Part shown: positions 18,072-26,766 of the stretch, one piece after another
How positions within the stretch are numbered: position 1 is the stretch's first letter
Layout of the letters: each line of letters begins with the position of its first letter
Translations under genes and position numbers: made by a program
Origin: Maribacter arenosus
GTDB lineage: Bacteria; Bacteroidota; Bacteroidia; Flavobacteriales; Flavobacteriaceae
DNA: 64,000 bases
Assembly (NCBI RefSeq): GCF_014610845.1
Contig: NZ_JABTCG010000001.1
Span: 868,001 to 932,000, forward strand
Reading direction: 5' to 3'
Notes under the pieces: generated by a model
What the model saw: the letters and a program-made list of their open reading frames with translations, nothing else
Told to the model about the DNA's origin: nothing
Databases searched by the model: none

Positions 18072-19484
18072 ATGACTCCAACAGATACTATAGTTGCTTT
18101 GGCCTCACCTTCAGGTGCAGGGGCCATCGCCGTTATCCGGGTGTCTGGCACTGATGCTCTCAAGATATGCAATAGTGTTTTTAAGTCCATACATGGGAAG
18201 GATCTGATGCGACAAAAGAGCCATACGATCCATTTGGGCCATATTATGGACGCAAACAAAACACTGGATCAAGTTTTGGTCTCCCTATTCAAAGGTCCCC
18301 ATTCCTATACCGGTGAAAATGTGGTCGAGATATCTTGCCATGGATCCCCATATATACAACAGCAGATTATACAATTGTTGCTTCGAAAGGGGTGCAGAAT
18401 GGCCGAGGCTGGGGAATTCACCCTTCGAGCCTTTTTAAATGGAAAGTTGGATTTAAGCCAGGCTGAAGCCGTTGCCGACCTGATTTCAAGCGAGAACGAG
18501 GCGTCACATCAAATAGCCATGCAACAGATGCGGGGTGGTTTCAGCAACGAGATAAAACTCCTACGGGATGAGTTACTGAATTTTGCCTCCTTGATTGAAT
18601 TGGAGTTGGATTTCGCAGAGGAGGATGTTGAATTCGCAGATCGCTCCAAATTCAAGGAGCTGCTCAATCGAATCGAAGAGGTTCTTAAAAGGTTGTTAGA
18701 TTCCTTTGCCGTAGGGAATGTTATTAAAAATGGAATTCCCGTAGCCATTGTCGGGGAACCCAATGTGGGCAAATCTACCTTGCTCAATGCCCTACTGAAT
18801 GAGGAACGGGCCATTGTATCCGAAATTGCAGGTACCACAAGGGATGCCATTGAGGACGAATTGACCATTGGGGGCATAGGGTTCCGATTTATTGATACGG
18901 CGGGAATAAGGGTCACCTCAGATGTAGTCGAAAATATTGGGATTAAAAAAACCTTTGAAAAAATCGGACAAGCCCAGGTTGTTCTTTTTCTTCATAGCGC
19001 CGAAGAATTCAAGAATGCCGAGATCAATCTAAAAAGTTTACAGACCGAGGTAGGTAAAATAGCTTCGAAACATCCGGACAAGCCCTTGGTGATCTTGGTG
19101 AATAAAATCGATATCTTAAACAAAAAAGAGAGGGAGTCCCTTGAGCAACTACTTTCCCATGTGGAGGGCTCTGATTTTGAGATTATTTCCGCCAAAACCA
19201 AAGAGGGTATAGATAACCTTAAAAACCGGTTATTAAAATTTGTCAATACAGGGGCTTTACGTAATAATGAAACCATTGTCACCAATACCCGCCACTACGA
19301 TGCGCTGTTAAAAGCCTTGGATGAGGTACAAAAAGTCCAGTTTGGCATGGACAATTCAATTCCAGGCGATCTTTTGGCTATTGACATTCGTCAGGCATTG
19401 TTCCATTTTGGGGAAATCACGGGGGAAATCACTTCTGACGATCTTCTCGGAAATATTTTTGCGAATTTTTGTATCGGTAAGTAA
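18072..19484 (+). CDS. mnmE: tRNA modification GTPase MnmE (TrmE)
   Basis: This 470-residue GTPase works with MnmG to add a carboxymethylaminomethyl group to wobble uridine-34 of certain tRNAs, using methylene-tetrahydrofolate. The N-terminal folate-binding domain begins DTIVALASPSGAGAIAVIRVSG. A helical domain is interrupted by the G domain, with G1 GEPNVGKST, G3 DTAGI and G4 NKID. The C-terminus FCIGK provides the catalytic cysteine. Length is standard. Confidence 0.97.
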   Translation: MTPTDTIVALASPSGAGAIAVIRVSGTDALKICNSVFKSIHGKDLMRQKSHTIHLGHIMDANKTLDQVLVSLFKGPHSYTGENVVEISCHGSPYIQQQIIQLLLRKGCRMAEAGEFTLRAFLNGKLDLSQAEAVADLISSENEASHQIAMQQMRGGFSNEIKLLRDELLNFASLIELELDFAEEDVEFADRSKFKELLNRIEEVLKRLLDSFAVGNVIKNGIPVAIVGEPNVGKSTLLNALLNEERAIVSEIAGTTRDAIEDELTIGGIGFRFIDTAGIRVTSDVVENIGIKKTFEKIGQAQVVLFLHSAEEFKNAEINLKSLQTEVGKIASKHPDKPLVILVNKIDILNKKERESLEQLLSHVEGSDFEIISAKTKEGIDNLKNRLLKFVNTGALRNNETIVTNTRHYDALLKALDEVQKVQFGMDNSIPGDLLAIDIRQALFHFGEITGEITSDDLLGNIFANFCIGK

Positions 19485-19600
19485 TAATCCTCCGATAAAT
19501 TATCCTTGATTATAAGCCCATTAAAAACTACAAGTCCCTAAGCCATAAACGGTGATAAGAATTCAGAAAAAAATTTTGCATGTTCAATAGGAAAGAAAAC

Positions 19601-20107
19601 CTAAATAAAAGGTTCCTTAAACCGTTCAAAATGACAGGTATACCCATTTGGATTTCGGACGAGGTAATCCTGATGTTCGGGTTCTGCAGGCCAAAAAGTG
19701 GTATACGGTTCCAGGGTGGTCACCACCCTACCCTTCCATCTATTTGTTCGATCCACAAGGGTAATCATTTCTACAGCTTCTTTTTTTTCTACCTCATTTT
19801 GAAAGAAAATAGCCGAACGATAGCTCGAACCCAAATCATTGCCTTGTTTATCTACAGTCGTAGGGTCATGGATCCTAAAAAAATAATCCAACAATTCCCT
19901 AAACGAAGTCTCTAAAGGGGCATAGGTGATTTCAATACCTTCGGCATGGCCGGGATGATAGCGATAGGTCGGATTCTCATTTTCACCGCCGATATACCCT
20001 ACCTCCGTATCCTTAACCCCTGGTCGTGCCCTAAAGAGCTCTTCCATGCCCCAAAAACAACCCCCGGCCAAATAGGCTTTTTTATAGTCCTCCATTTTCC
20101 AAACCAT
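19601..20107 (-). CDS. msrA: Peptide methionine sulfoxide reductase MsrA
   Basis: This 168-residue enzyme reduces methionine-S-sulfoxide in proteins. The catalytic motif GGCFWGMEE puts the nucleophilic cysteine at residue 17. [26 protein letters not shown] and FFRIHDPTT are the other conserved elements. No resolving cysteine is visible at the C-terminus ([10 protein letters not shown]), so it may use an external thiol. It converges with mnmE. Met5 (20095) is an alternative start. Confidence 0.93.
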   Translation of the reverse strand: MVWKMEDYKKAYLAGGCFWGMEELFRARPGVKDTEVGYIGGENENPTYRYHPGHAEGIEITYAPLETSFRELLDYFFRIHDPTTVDKQGNDLGSSYRSAIFFQNEVEKKEAVEMITLVDRTNRWKGRVVTTLEPYTTFWPAEPEHQDYLVRNPNGYTCHFERFKEPFI

Positions 20108-20470
20108 TTAAAAGTTTTACAATTTCCATCATTAAAAAGAATTAGTCAAATTATATTGCTTTAAATTACCATGGGTGTACCGTTGTACATTTTGATTGTA
20201 TTGTTTTGGCTTCAGAAGTCAGTTCGAGTGTTTTTTCATAATGCAATGAAGAAAAAATGTATCGAGAACCGATTTAGCCGTAAAATGGTTCTCGAAACGA
20301 TCGATTTCCTATTAAAATAGGTAAATCATGCATTCAAACTGATATTTATGCAAATTCATTTATTATGCACAACGGTTATTGGTTATAAATTTTACCCTGA
20401 TTTTATTTAACTCGGTCTAACATTATGTAGCTAGATTCGCTTTCTTTTCCATTCAAAAGTAGAAATCCAT
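20108..20470. other. Intergenic region between selO and msrA
   Basis: These 363 bases contain no gene. The only structure I see is the inverted repeat at 20262-20295, listed separately. Confidence 0.5.
20262..20295. repeat. Perfect 9-bp inverted repeat with 16-base loop
   Basis: TCGAGAACC at 20262-20270 and GGTTCTCGA at 20287-20295 are exact reverse complements. No T run follows on either strand, so it is not a standard terminator. It could be a regulatory dyad or a relic of a repeat. Confidence 0.4.
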
Positions 20471-22036
20471 CTAAGAACTACATGAGAGCATGGAACAACC
20501 CACTTTGTTCCTCGCCCATTCGGGTCTTTTGGCAAACCACTTTTGATGCTCTGGCTGCTCTTCATACGGTTTTTTCAATAGGTTGAAGAACTCATCCAGC
20601 AATACATAATCGCCTTTATCCGCATCATCGATGGCCAATTGCGCCATATAATTGCGAAGTACGTACTTAGGGTTAACGGAATTCATAACAACAGCTCGTT
20701 CAACATCGCTTTTTAACTCCTTCTTTAAGCGTTCCTTATATTTTAAAAACCAATCTTCCCATAGTGTGGCTTTTTCACTCTTTATCCCTTTAGGATCGTA
20801 AAAAGCCTCTCCCACTATGGCCAAACCGTTAGAATTACCTTCGGTCCTGAATTTTGCAAGCTCACGAAAAAAAATGGTCATGTCGGTTTCTGATTGCTGT
20901 AAAACAGCCTCCAATTCATCAACCAATACTTGGTCATTAGCGTCCACTTCAAATAGACCTAGTTTTGATTTCATCATTTTTAAATAGGCGACCTTAAGTT
21001 CCTCCTGATACTCGCTTAGAATGTTCTGCAAGGGTTCCGCCTCCTCGATAAGCGGATAGAGTGCATTGGCCAATTTCAATAAATTCCATAACACCACTTG
21101 CGGTTGTGTGCCATATCTATAGCGCCTATGGGCACTATCCGTGGTATTGGGTGTCCATCCATGATCATACCCTTCCAACCAACCATAAGGCCCATAATCG
21201 ATGGTTAATCCTAATATAGACATATTATCCGTGTTCATTACACCATGTACAAACCCTACGCGCTGCCAATGAATGACCATTTCAAGGCTTTTAACGGAAA
21301 CTTCCTTGAAAAAGGCCAGATATACCTCCTTAGAGGGTTTTCCTAAATGGGGATAATGGTATTTAAGGGTGAAATCAACCAATTCCTTCAGTGTTTTTAC
21401 ATCTTGCTGGGCAACGAATATTTCAAAATTGCCAAAGCGAATGAACGATGGTGCTACACGGCAAACGATAGCCCCTTTTTCATAGGCTGGATTCCCGTCA
21501 TACAACATATCACGCATCACTTGATCACCACTTAATACAATCGATAGTGCCCTGGTCGTAGGCACGCCCAAATGATACATAGCCTCGCTACAAAGATATT
21601 CCCTAATCGAGGAACGCAGAACTGCCAATCCGTCCGCTGTTCTTGAATAGGGCGTTTCCCCAGCTCCCTTTAGCTGTAAGGCCCAATTTCTACCTTCATG
21701 TTCAACCTCGGCAAGGTTAATGGCACGACCGTCGCCTAATTGGCCTGCCCAATTTCCAAACTGGTGCCCACCGTAGCACATGGCATAGGGTTTTGTCCCT
21801 TTCATAACTTTTGATCCAGAAAAAACCGCCAAGAATTCTTTTGAAACCGAAGATTCCTTTAAACCGATAGCATTTATCATTTCGGGCGATACATGGACCA
21901 AAGATGGATTCGATGGCTTTCTTGGGGTTACATATGAAAAACAGGCGTTCCTAACCTGGCGTCTGGTGTTCGACACCAAGGGGTCTGCAGGAAGTTCTTT
22001 ATTGAATTTATCCCTTATGTTGAGTTTTAGCGTCAA
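20471..22036 (-). CDS. selO: Protein adenylyltransferase SelO (YdiU/UPF0061)
   Basis: This 521-residue pseudokinase-fold enzyme transfers AMP from ATP to protein hydroxyl groups; family members are linked to redox stress. Key stretches are YGGHQFGNWAGQLGDGRAINL (nucleotide loop), LKGAGETPYSRTADG and VNTDNMSILGLTIDYGPYG (the latter in the form MNTDNMS), with the Asp that binds Mg. The protein ends SMLSCSS; in some eukaryotic members selenocysteine occupies the position of this cysteine. Start and length fit the family. It is monocistronic, with a -7 box just upstream. Confidence 0.92.
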   Translation of the reverse strand: MTLKLNIRDKFNKELPADPLVSNTRRQVRNACFSYVTPRKPSNPSLVHVSPEMINAIGLKESSVSKEFLAVFSGSKVMKGTKPYAMCYGGHQFGNWAGQLGDGRAINLAEVEHEGRNWALQLKGAGETPYSRTADGLAVLRSSIREYLCSEAMYHLGVPTTRALSIVLSGDQVMRDMLYDGNPAYEKGAIVCRVAPSFIRFGNFEIFVAQQDVKTLKELVDFTLKYHYPHLGKPSKEVYLAFFKEVSVKSLEMVIHWQRVGFVHGVMNTDNMSILGLTIDYGPYGWLEGYDHGWTPNTTDSAHRRYRYGTQPQVVLWNLLKLANALYPLIEEAEPLQNILSEYQEELKVAYLKMMKSKLGLFEVDANDQVLVDELEAVLQQSETDMTIFFRELAKFRTEGNSNGLAIVGEAFYDPKGIKSEKATLWEDWFLKYKERLKKELKSDVERAVVMNSVNPKYVLRNYMAQLAIDDADKGDYVLLDEFFNLLKKPYEEQPEHQKWFAKRPEWARNKVGCSMLSCSS

Positions 22037-22060
22037 AAGGTTATTATTAAGTTAGATGTC

Positions 22061-22068
22061 CAAAGATA
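22061..22068 (-). promoter_or_regulatory. -7 box for selO
   Basis: On the minus strand the sequence reads TATCTTTG, a perfect TAnnTTTG element, 24 bases before the selO ATG. A TTTG lies 17 bases further upstream (plus-strand CAAA at 22086-22089), slightly closer than usual. Confidence 0.5.
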
Positions 22069-22339
22069 CAGTCTTGCAACTACAACAAAAGGTAGTCAAA
22101 TATTCCTTTAAATTTTACCGTAGCTTTTATGTTGGCTAACATTCAAGCTACCCAATCACAATCAGCCCATCGTTGGTTATAAAAAGAAGCCACTACATTA
22201 AGTTAGCGACCATTTCTGAACTTTTGGTCGCAATAATCCAAAATACTTACTGGATATTAAGGATACTCAATTAGTATCTGAAAAACAAGAAATCAAAAAT
22301 TAACCTTGGAATAATCTGTAAATGGCTCTATAACAATTT

Positions 22340-22355
22340 TGTAACATAGGTTACA
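22340..22355. promoter_or_regulatory. CRP/FNR-type palindrome upstream of ppdK
   Basis: TGTAAC-ATAG-GTTACA is a perfect 6-4-6 inverted repeat 82 bases before the ppdK start. This geometry is that of CRP/FNR-family operators. It lies upstream of the likely -7 box (TATTTTTG at 22405-22412), where an activator would bind. The regulator is not known. Confidence 0.5.
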
Positions 22356-22404
22356 GAAGGGTATATATATGATATATGTCATGAAATTTAGGAATTTATG
22401 TCTC

Positions 22405-22412
22405 TATTTTTG
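22405..22412 (+). promoter_or_regulatory. -7 box for ppdK
   Basis: TATTTTTG fits TAnnTTTG, 25 bases before the ATG. No clear TTTG is found at the -33 position, which would suit an activator-dependent promoter. The remaining part of 22037-22437 (401 bases) holds only AT-rich DNA and the selO promoter. Confidence 0.4.
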
Positions 22413-22437
22413 GTGGATTACTAATTGAAAAAACATT

Positions 22438-25167
22438 ATGGAGACCTTGACAGAAACAAAAAAAAGAGTGTATCTATTTGGCGATAAAAAAGCAGATGGA
22501 AACAGCACAATGAAAAATCTCTTAGGAGGAAAAGGAGCAAACTTGGCAGAAATGAGTGCCATAGGAATTCCAGTACCTCCTGGTTTTACAATAACTACTG
22601 AAGTTTGTACGGAATATAATGCGTTAGGGAAAGATAGTGTCATCAACGCATTGAAAGAAGACGTACAAGCGGCTATAGAGTCCCTTGAGCAGACCATGGG
22701 TACAAAATTCGGGGATGCTGAAAATCCACTTTTGATTTCTGTGCGATCAGGTGCGAGGGTTTCCATGCCAGGAATGATGGATACGGTCCTTAATTTGGGA
22801 TTGAACGACAAGGCCGTTCTTGGATTGGTCAAAAGAACAAAAAATGAACGATTTGCATGGGATTCCTATCGTCGTTTCATTCAAATGTACGGCGGTGTTG
22901 TTTTGGGAATGAAACCAAAGACCAAGCAAGATATAGATCCTTTCGAGGAAATCATGGAACATCTAAAGGACAAAAGAAATATTGAATTGGATACCGAATT
23001 CACCGTTCAGGATCTACGGGATTTGGTCTATGACTTTAAGGATGCCGTTAAAAAACAAACGGGACATGATTTCCCGACCGATCCTTGGGATCAATTATGG
23101 GGCGCTGTAATGGCCGTTTTTAATAGTTGGAATGGCGATAGGGCCGTATATTACAGAAATATGCATGGTTATCCTGCAGATTGGGGTACTGCTGTGAACG
23201 TTCAAGCGATGGTCTTCGGTAATATGGGCACTAATTCAGGAACCGGGGTTTGCTTTACACGGGATGCAGGTACGGGAGAAAATGTCTTTAATGGCGAATA
23301 CCTTATCGATGCCCAAGGTGAGGATGTTGTTGCTGGTGTTAGAACGCCACAACAAATTACAAAACTAGGTTCTAAACGTTGGGCGGAATTGGCCAAGGTA
23401 GAAGAGGCGGACAGGGCCGAGAACTATCCTTCCTTGGAAGAATTGATGCCTAAAATCTATAAAGAACTAAATGGATATCAAGAAAAGCTGGAAAAGCACT
23501 ATCGTGATATGCAGGATATGGAGTTCACCATACAAGATGGTAAGTTGTGGATATTACAGACACGTAATGGGAAACGTACCGGTGCGGCAATGGTAAAAAT
23601 AGCTGTGGACCTCCTAAAAGAAGGGTTGATCAATGAAAAAGAAGCCATACTTCGTATTGAACCTAATAAGTTGGATGAATTATTGCATCCGGTTTTTGAC
23701 CCAAAAGCATTGAAATCGGCCCATGTAATCGCGCAGGGCTTACCTGCTTCCCCAGGTGCAGCTACCGGTAAGATTGTTTTCTTTGCCGATGAAGCCTCTA
23801 AATTCATGCATAGTATATTAGTCCGAATTGAAACATCACCTGAAGATTTAGAGGGAATGAACATTGCCAAGGGTATTCTAACGGCCCGTGGTGGTATGAC
23901 ATCGCATGCTGCGGTTGTAGCCCGGGGTATGGGCAAATGTTGTGTTTCCGGTGCAGGGGCCTTAAAAATAGATTATAAATCGCGTACGTTAAAGGTTGAT
24001 GGACAAGTTTACCATGAAGGGGATTGGATTTCTTTAAACGGCTCAACAGGTAATATTATCGAAGGTAAAGTAGCTACAATTGAGCCTGAATTGAGTGGTG
24101 AATTTGCTGAAATCATGAAACTATCTGATAAATTCAGAACCATGGAAGTCCGCACAAACGCCGATAGCCCCAAAGATGCAAAAGTAGCTCGAAGTTTTGG
24201 TGCACAAGGTATTGGTTTAACACGTACCGAACATATGTTCTTTGAAGTGGATCGGATCAAGGCCATGCGCGAAATGATTTTGGCAGACACGGTTAATGGC
24301 CGTAAACGGGCGTTAAAACACCTATTACCAATGCAACGTGAAGATTTTGAGGGTATTTTTGAAGCCATGCAAGGGTTACCGGTAACTGTTCGTTTATTGG
24401 ATCCACCGCTACACGAATTTGTTCCCCACCAATTAAGTTTACAAAAAGAATTGGCCGAAGAAATGCATATCTCCGTGGATGCTGTTAAAAGCAAAGTGGC
24501 AGAATTAGCTGAATTTAACCCTATGTTAGGGCATCGGGGATGCCGCTTAGGCAATACCTATCCGGAAATTACCGAGATGCAAGCCAGGGCGATTATTGAA
24601 GCCGCCTTGAACCTAAAAGCAAAAGGTATAGAAGCAAAGCCTGAAATTATGGTTCCTTTGATTGGTACGATGGATGAATTTATTATGCAGGAAAACATCA
24701 TCAGGGAGACTGCCAATAAAGTATTTAAAGAAAAAAATGACACCATACATTATTTAGTGGGTACCATGATAGAGATTCCGCGAGCTGCACTTACCGCGGA
24801 TAAAATTGCCCAACATGCCGAATTTTTCTCATTTGGAACAAATGATTTAACCCAGATGGCCTTCGGTTATTCACGTGATGATGCCGGTAAATTCTTACCG
24901 ATTTACATTGAAAAAGGTATTCTAAAAGTAGATCCTTTTGAAGTGCTGGATCAAGAGGGCGTAGGACAATTGGTTGAAATGGCTACAGAAAGAGGCCGTA
25001 ACGTGAAACCTGATTTAAAAGTGGGTATTTGTGGTGAACATGGCGGAGAACCAAGTTCTGTTGAGTTCTGTTACCGAACCGGAATGAACTATGTAAGCTG
25101 TTCTCCCTATAGGGTGCCGATCGCCCGTTTGGCAGCCGCCCAAGCCGCTATAAAAGCGAAGGCATAA
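22438..25167 (+). CDS. ppdK: Pyruvate, phosphate dikinase
   Basis: This 909-residue enzyme reversibly converts pyruvate, ATP and phosphate into PEP, AMP and PPi. The N-terminal ATP-grasp part begins LLGGKGANLAEMSAIGIPVPPGF. The swivelling phosphohistidine domain has GGMTSHAAVVARGMGK with the catalytic His. The C-terminal PEP-binding barrel carries GTMIEIPRAAL, FSFGTNDLTQM and VGICGEHGGEPSS. Length is normal. In flavobacteria it can feed gluconeogenesis or PPi-based glycolysis. A possible CRP/FNR-type operator precedes it and a strong terminator follows. Confidence 0.96.
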   Translation: METLTETKKRVYLFGDKKADGNSTMKNLLGGKGANLAEMSAIGIPVPPGFTITTEVCTEYNALGKDSVINALKEDVQAAIESLEQTMGTKFGDAENPLLISVRSGARVSMPGMMDTVLNLGLNDKAVLGLVKRTKNERFAWDSYRRFIQMYGGVVLGMKPKTKQDIDPFEEIMEHLKDKRNIELDTEFTVQDLRDLVYDFKDAVKKQTGHDFPTDPWDQLWGAVMAVFNSWNGDRAVYYRNMHGYPADWGTAVNVQAMVFGNMGTNSGTGVCFTRDAGTGENVFNGEYLIDAQGEDVVAGVRTPQQITKLGSKRWAELAKVEEADRAENYPSLEELMPKIYKELNGYQEKLEKHYRDMQDMEFTIQDGKLWILQTRNGKRTGAAMVKIAVDLLKEGLINEKEAILRIEPNKLDELLHPVFDPKALKSAHVIAQGLPASPGAATGKIVFFADEASKFMHSILVRIETSPEDLEGMNIAKGILTARGGMTSHAAVVARGMGKCCVSGAGALKIDYKSRTLKVDGQVYHEGDWISLNGSTGNIIEGKVATIEPELSGEFAEIMKLSDKFRTMEVRTNADSPKDAKVARSFGAQGIGLTRTEHMFFEVDRIKAMREMILADTVNGRKRALKHLLPMQREDFEGIFEAMQGLPVTVRLLDPPLHEFVPHQLSLQKELAEEMHISVDAVKSKVAELAEFNPMLGHRGCRLGNTYPEITEMQARAIIEAALNLKAKGIEAKPEIMVPLIGTMDEFIMQENIIRETANKVFKEKNDTIHYLVGTMIEIPRAALTADKIAQHAEFFSFGTNDLTQMAFGYSRDDAGKFLPIYIEKGILKVDPFEVLDQEGVGQLVEMATERGRNVKPDLKVGICGEHGGEPSSVEFCYRTGMNYVSCSPYRVPIARLAAAQAAIKAKA

Positions 25168-25186
25168 TATTGGTTATAAGTACGAT

Positions 25187-25219
25187 AAAAGGCTTTGCAA
25201 AATTTTGCAAAGCCTTTTT
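25187..25219 (+). terminator. Intrinsic terminator after ppdK
   Basis: Bases 25187-25218 form a perfect 32-bp palindrome with arms AAAAGGCTTTGCAAAA and its complement; the 3' arm ends in a T run. This is a very stable hairpin that separates ppdK from the polysaccharide locus. Confidence 0.92.
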
Positions 25220-25280
25220 GTTTTGAACCGACGGTAACTAAATGGTTTTGGTATCGGTGTCGTAGTCACATTAGAAGTTC

Positions 25281-25288
25281 TATCTTTG
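25281..25288 (+). promoter_or_regulatory. -7 box for the CpsB-type phosphatase gene
   Basis: TATCTTTG fits TAnnTTTG, with a 56-base leader to the ATG. The -33 region is not a clear match. Confidence 0.4.
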
Positions 25289-25344
25289 CAGATTATTGGC
25301 CATTTTGGTGGTTCAACGATAATTTGTTTAAATGAATTTGATCC

Positions 25345-26082
25345 ATGTTTGACTTTTTTAGAAAGAAAAAATTTCTTGTAGATTATTTAGAAGGGTTATT
25401 GGACATACACAATCATATTTTACCGGGCCTAGATGATGGCGCCAAAAATGTAACGGAATCAATAGCCTTGATAAAAGGCTTTGCCGAAATGGGAATGACC
25501 GATTTTATTGCCACTCCCCATATCATGCATAACTATTACCCGAATAATCAAGACACCATCAAAGAGGCGCTATTACGACTAAAGAATGAATTGTTGGCAC
25601 AAAAATTAAAAGATGTTTCCTTACGGGCGGCAGCCGAACATATGATCGATGATAATTTCGAAGCTATTTTAGAAAAAGGTGAGATCATGCCCATGGGCGG
25701 CAATTATGTCTTGGTCGAAATGTCATATTTGCAACCTTCCATAAATTTCAATGAGGCTATCATAAAGATATCCTCAATAAACCATTTTACCATCTTAGCG
25801 CACCCTGAAAGGTACATTTACCTTCATAATGCATATAGCAAGTATGAGGGTTATAAAAAACAAGGGATTCTTTTTCAATTGAATCTCCTTAGCTTAAGTG
25901 AGTATTATGGTAAGGAGGTTCAAAAAATGGCCTTCAAACTTTTGGAAGACGGTTTTATTGACTTTGTAGGTTCTGATGTACATAACATGAAACAATTAAA
26001 CAGTTTAAAAGAAGTTCAGTTGGGCACGAAAATGTTGGAAATCCTAAAGCCGATATTCCTTAAAACGAACAATACATTTTAA
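25345..26082 (+). CDS. CpsB/CapC-family tyrosine-protein phosphatase (PHP fold)
   Basis: This 245-residue metal-dependent phosphatase acts on the tyrosine-rich tail of Wzc-type kinases and so tunes polysaccharide chain export. PHP-fold metal motifs are all present: DIHNHILPGLDDGA, ATPHIMHNYYP, AAEHMIDDNF, VEMSY, ILAHPERY and GSDVHNM. It opens the polysaccharide locus. Immediately downstream, on the opposite strand, lies a decayed wzc tail. The only intact kinase in the window is at 42075-44465, so that is the probable present partner. Confidence 0.9.
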   Translation: MFDFFRKKKFLVDYLEGLLDIHNHILPGLDDGAKNVTESIALIKGFAEMGMTDFIATPHIMHNYYPNNQDTIKEALLRLKNELLAQKLKDVSLRAAAEHMIDDNFEAILEKGEIMPMGGNYVLVEMSYLQPSINFNEAIIKISSINHFTILAHPERYIYLHNAYSKYEGYKKQGILFQLNLLSLSEYYGKEVQKMAFKLLEDGFIDFVGSDVHNMKQLNSLKEVQLGTKMLEILKPIFLKTNNTF

Positions 26083-26087
26083 AAAGA

Positions 26088-26283
26088 TTAAAATTTCCAC
26101 CATTTCTTGGTAGTTTTTCCATTGCGATACCCCTATTTATGGCCATATCCCAAATTGGAATCCTTTACCCCAATGACTACAATAGCCAATCATCAGCCTT
26201 TGCCTTTTTCGTGTGGTTCAAGACGAATAAGTAAAACGTTATATCTGACACTGCTCCTAAAATCGATCTGTTCAAATGCACTC
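26088..26283 (-). pseudogene. Decayed C-terminal fragment of a Wzc-type tyrosine kinase
   Basis: Read on the minus strand, this stretch encodes GVKDSNLGYG and GKTTKKWWKF followed by TAA. The intact Wzc at 42075-44465 ends with GVEDSKLGYG and GKTVKKWWKF. Nucleotide similarity to the wzc 3' end is obvious by eye from 26088 to about 26210 and continues more weakly, with gaps, to about 26283. In-frame TAG and paired TGA codons interrupt it, and no upstream kinase domain remains, so it cannot make a kinase. It lies tail-to-tail with the cognate phosphatase gene. Confidence 0.85.
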
Positions 26284-26766
26284 GCGTGCATAGCCCTATT
26301 ATTGTAGATTCTTTTTAAATGACCTAACTCATTTTCAATACTACCTATCCATGATACTTTAGCCTAACAAAAATCAGCAGTTATTCCTATTTTCGCCAAT
26401 GTCAACGCTAACAGAATAATGTTGATATTTGATGTGGTAAAATATAAATCCAATTGAAATGTGTCAATAATATAGTTTTTTCGTATTTAATCGAAAATAA
26501 GGGTACTTTCCATAATATGTACAATACCTTCGATCAGTACTACCATTACCTCAAATGATGTTTAATTGTTGAAAAGCAAAAAAATAACGATAATTAAGTC
26601 CTCTAAGCCCGCTTTTTTGACCTTAAACCATAGTATCTGCTGAGCATTAACTGAGACGCACAATCCCAGAAGGGTTATAAAGAATGTTATCATAAAATAA
26701 AAAAGAAAATAAAGAGTTACATTTAAATCCAACGTATTTTAAAATGAAATTATAATTTCTCGAAAC
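26284..26766. other. AT-rich intergenic region before the rml operon
   Basis: These 483 bases contain no open frame of note and no clear remnant beyond the wzc tail. The region probably contains the promoter for the long plus-strand polysaccharide operon starting with rmlB, but no confident element is visible. Confidence 0.4.

Noticed and set aside
22037-22437. tRNA or small RNA gene in the selO-ppdK gap
   Set aside because: No cloverleaf or terminator-like structure; the region is explained by divergent promoters and one operator.
23499-24554. Large minus-strand open frames opposite ppdK
   Set aside because: They mirror the codon pattern of ppdK and show no protein family features.
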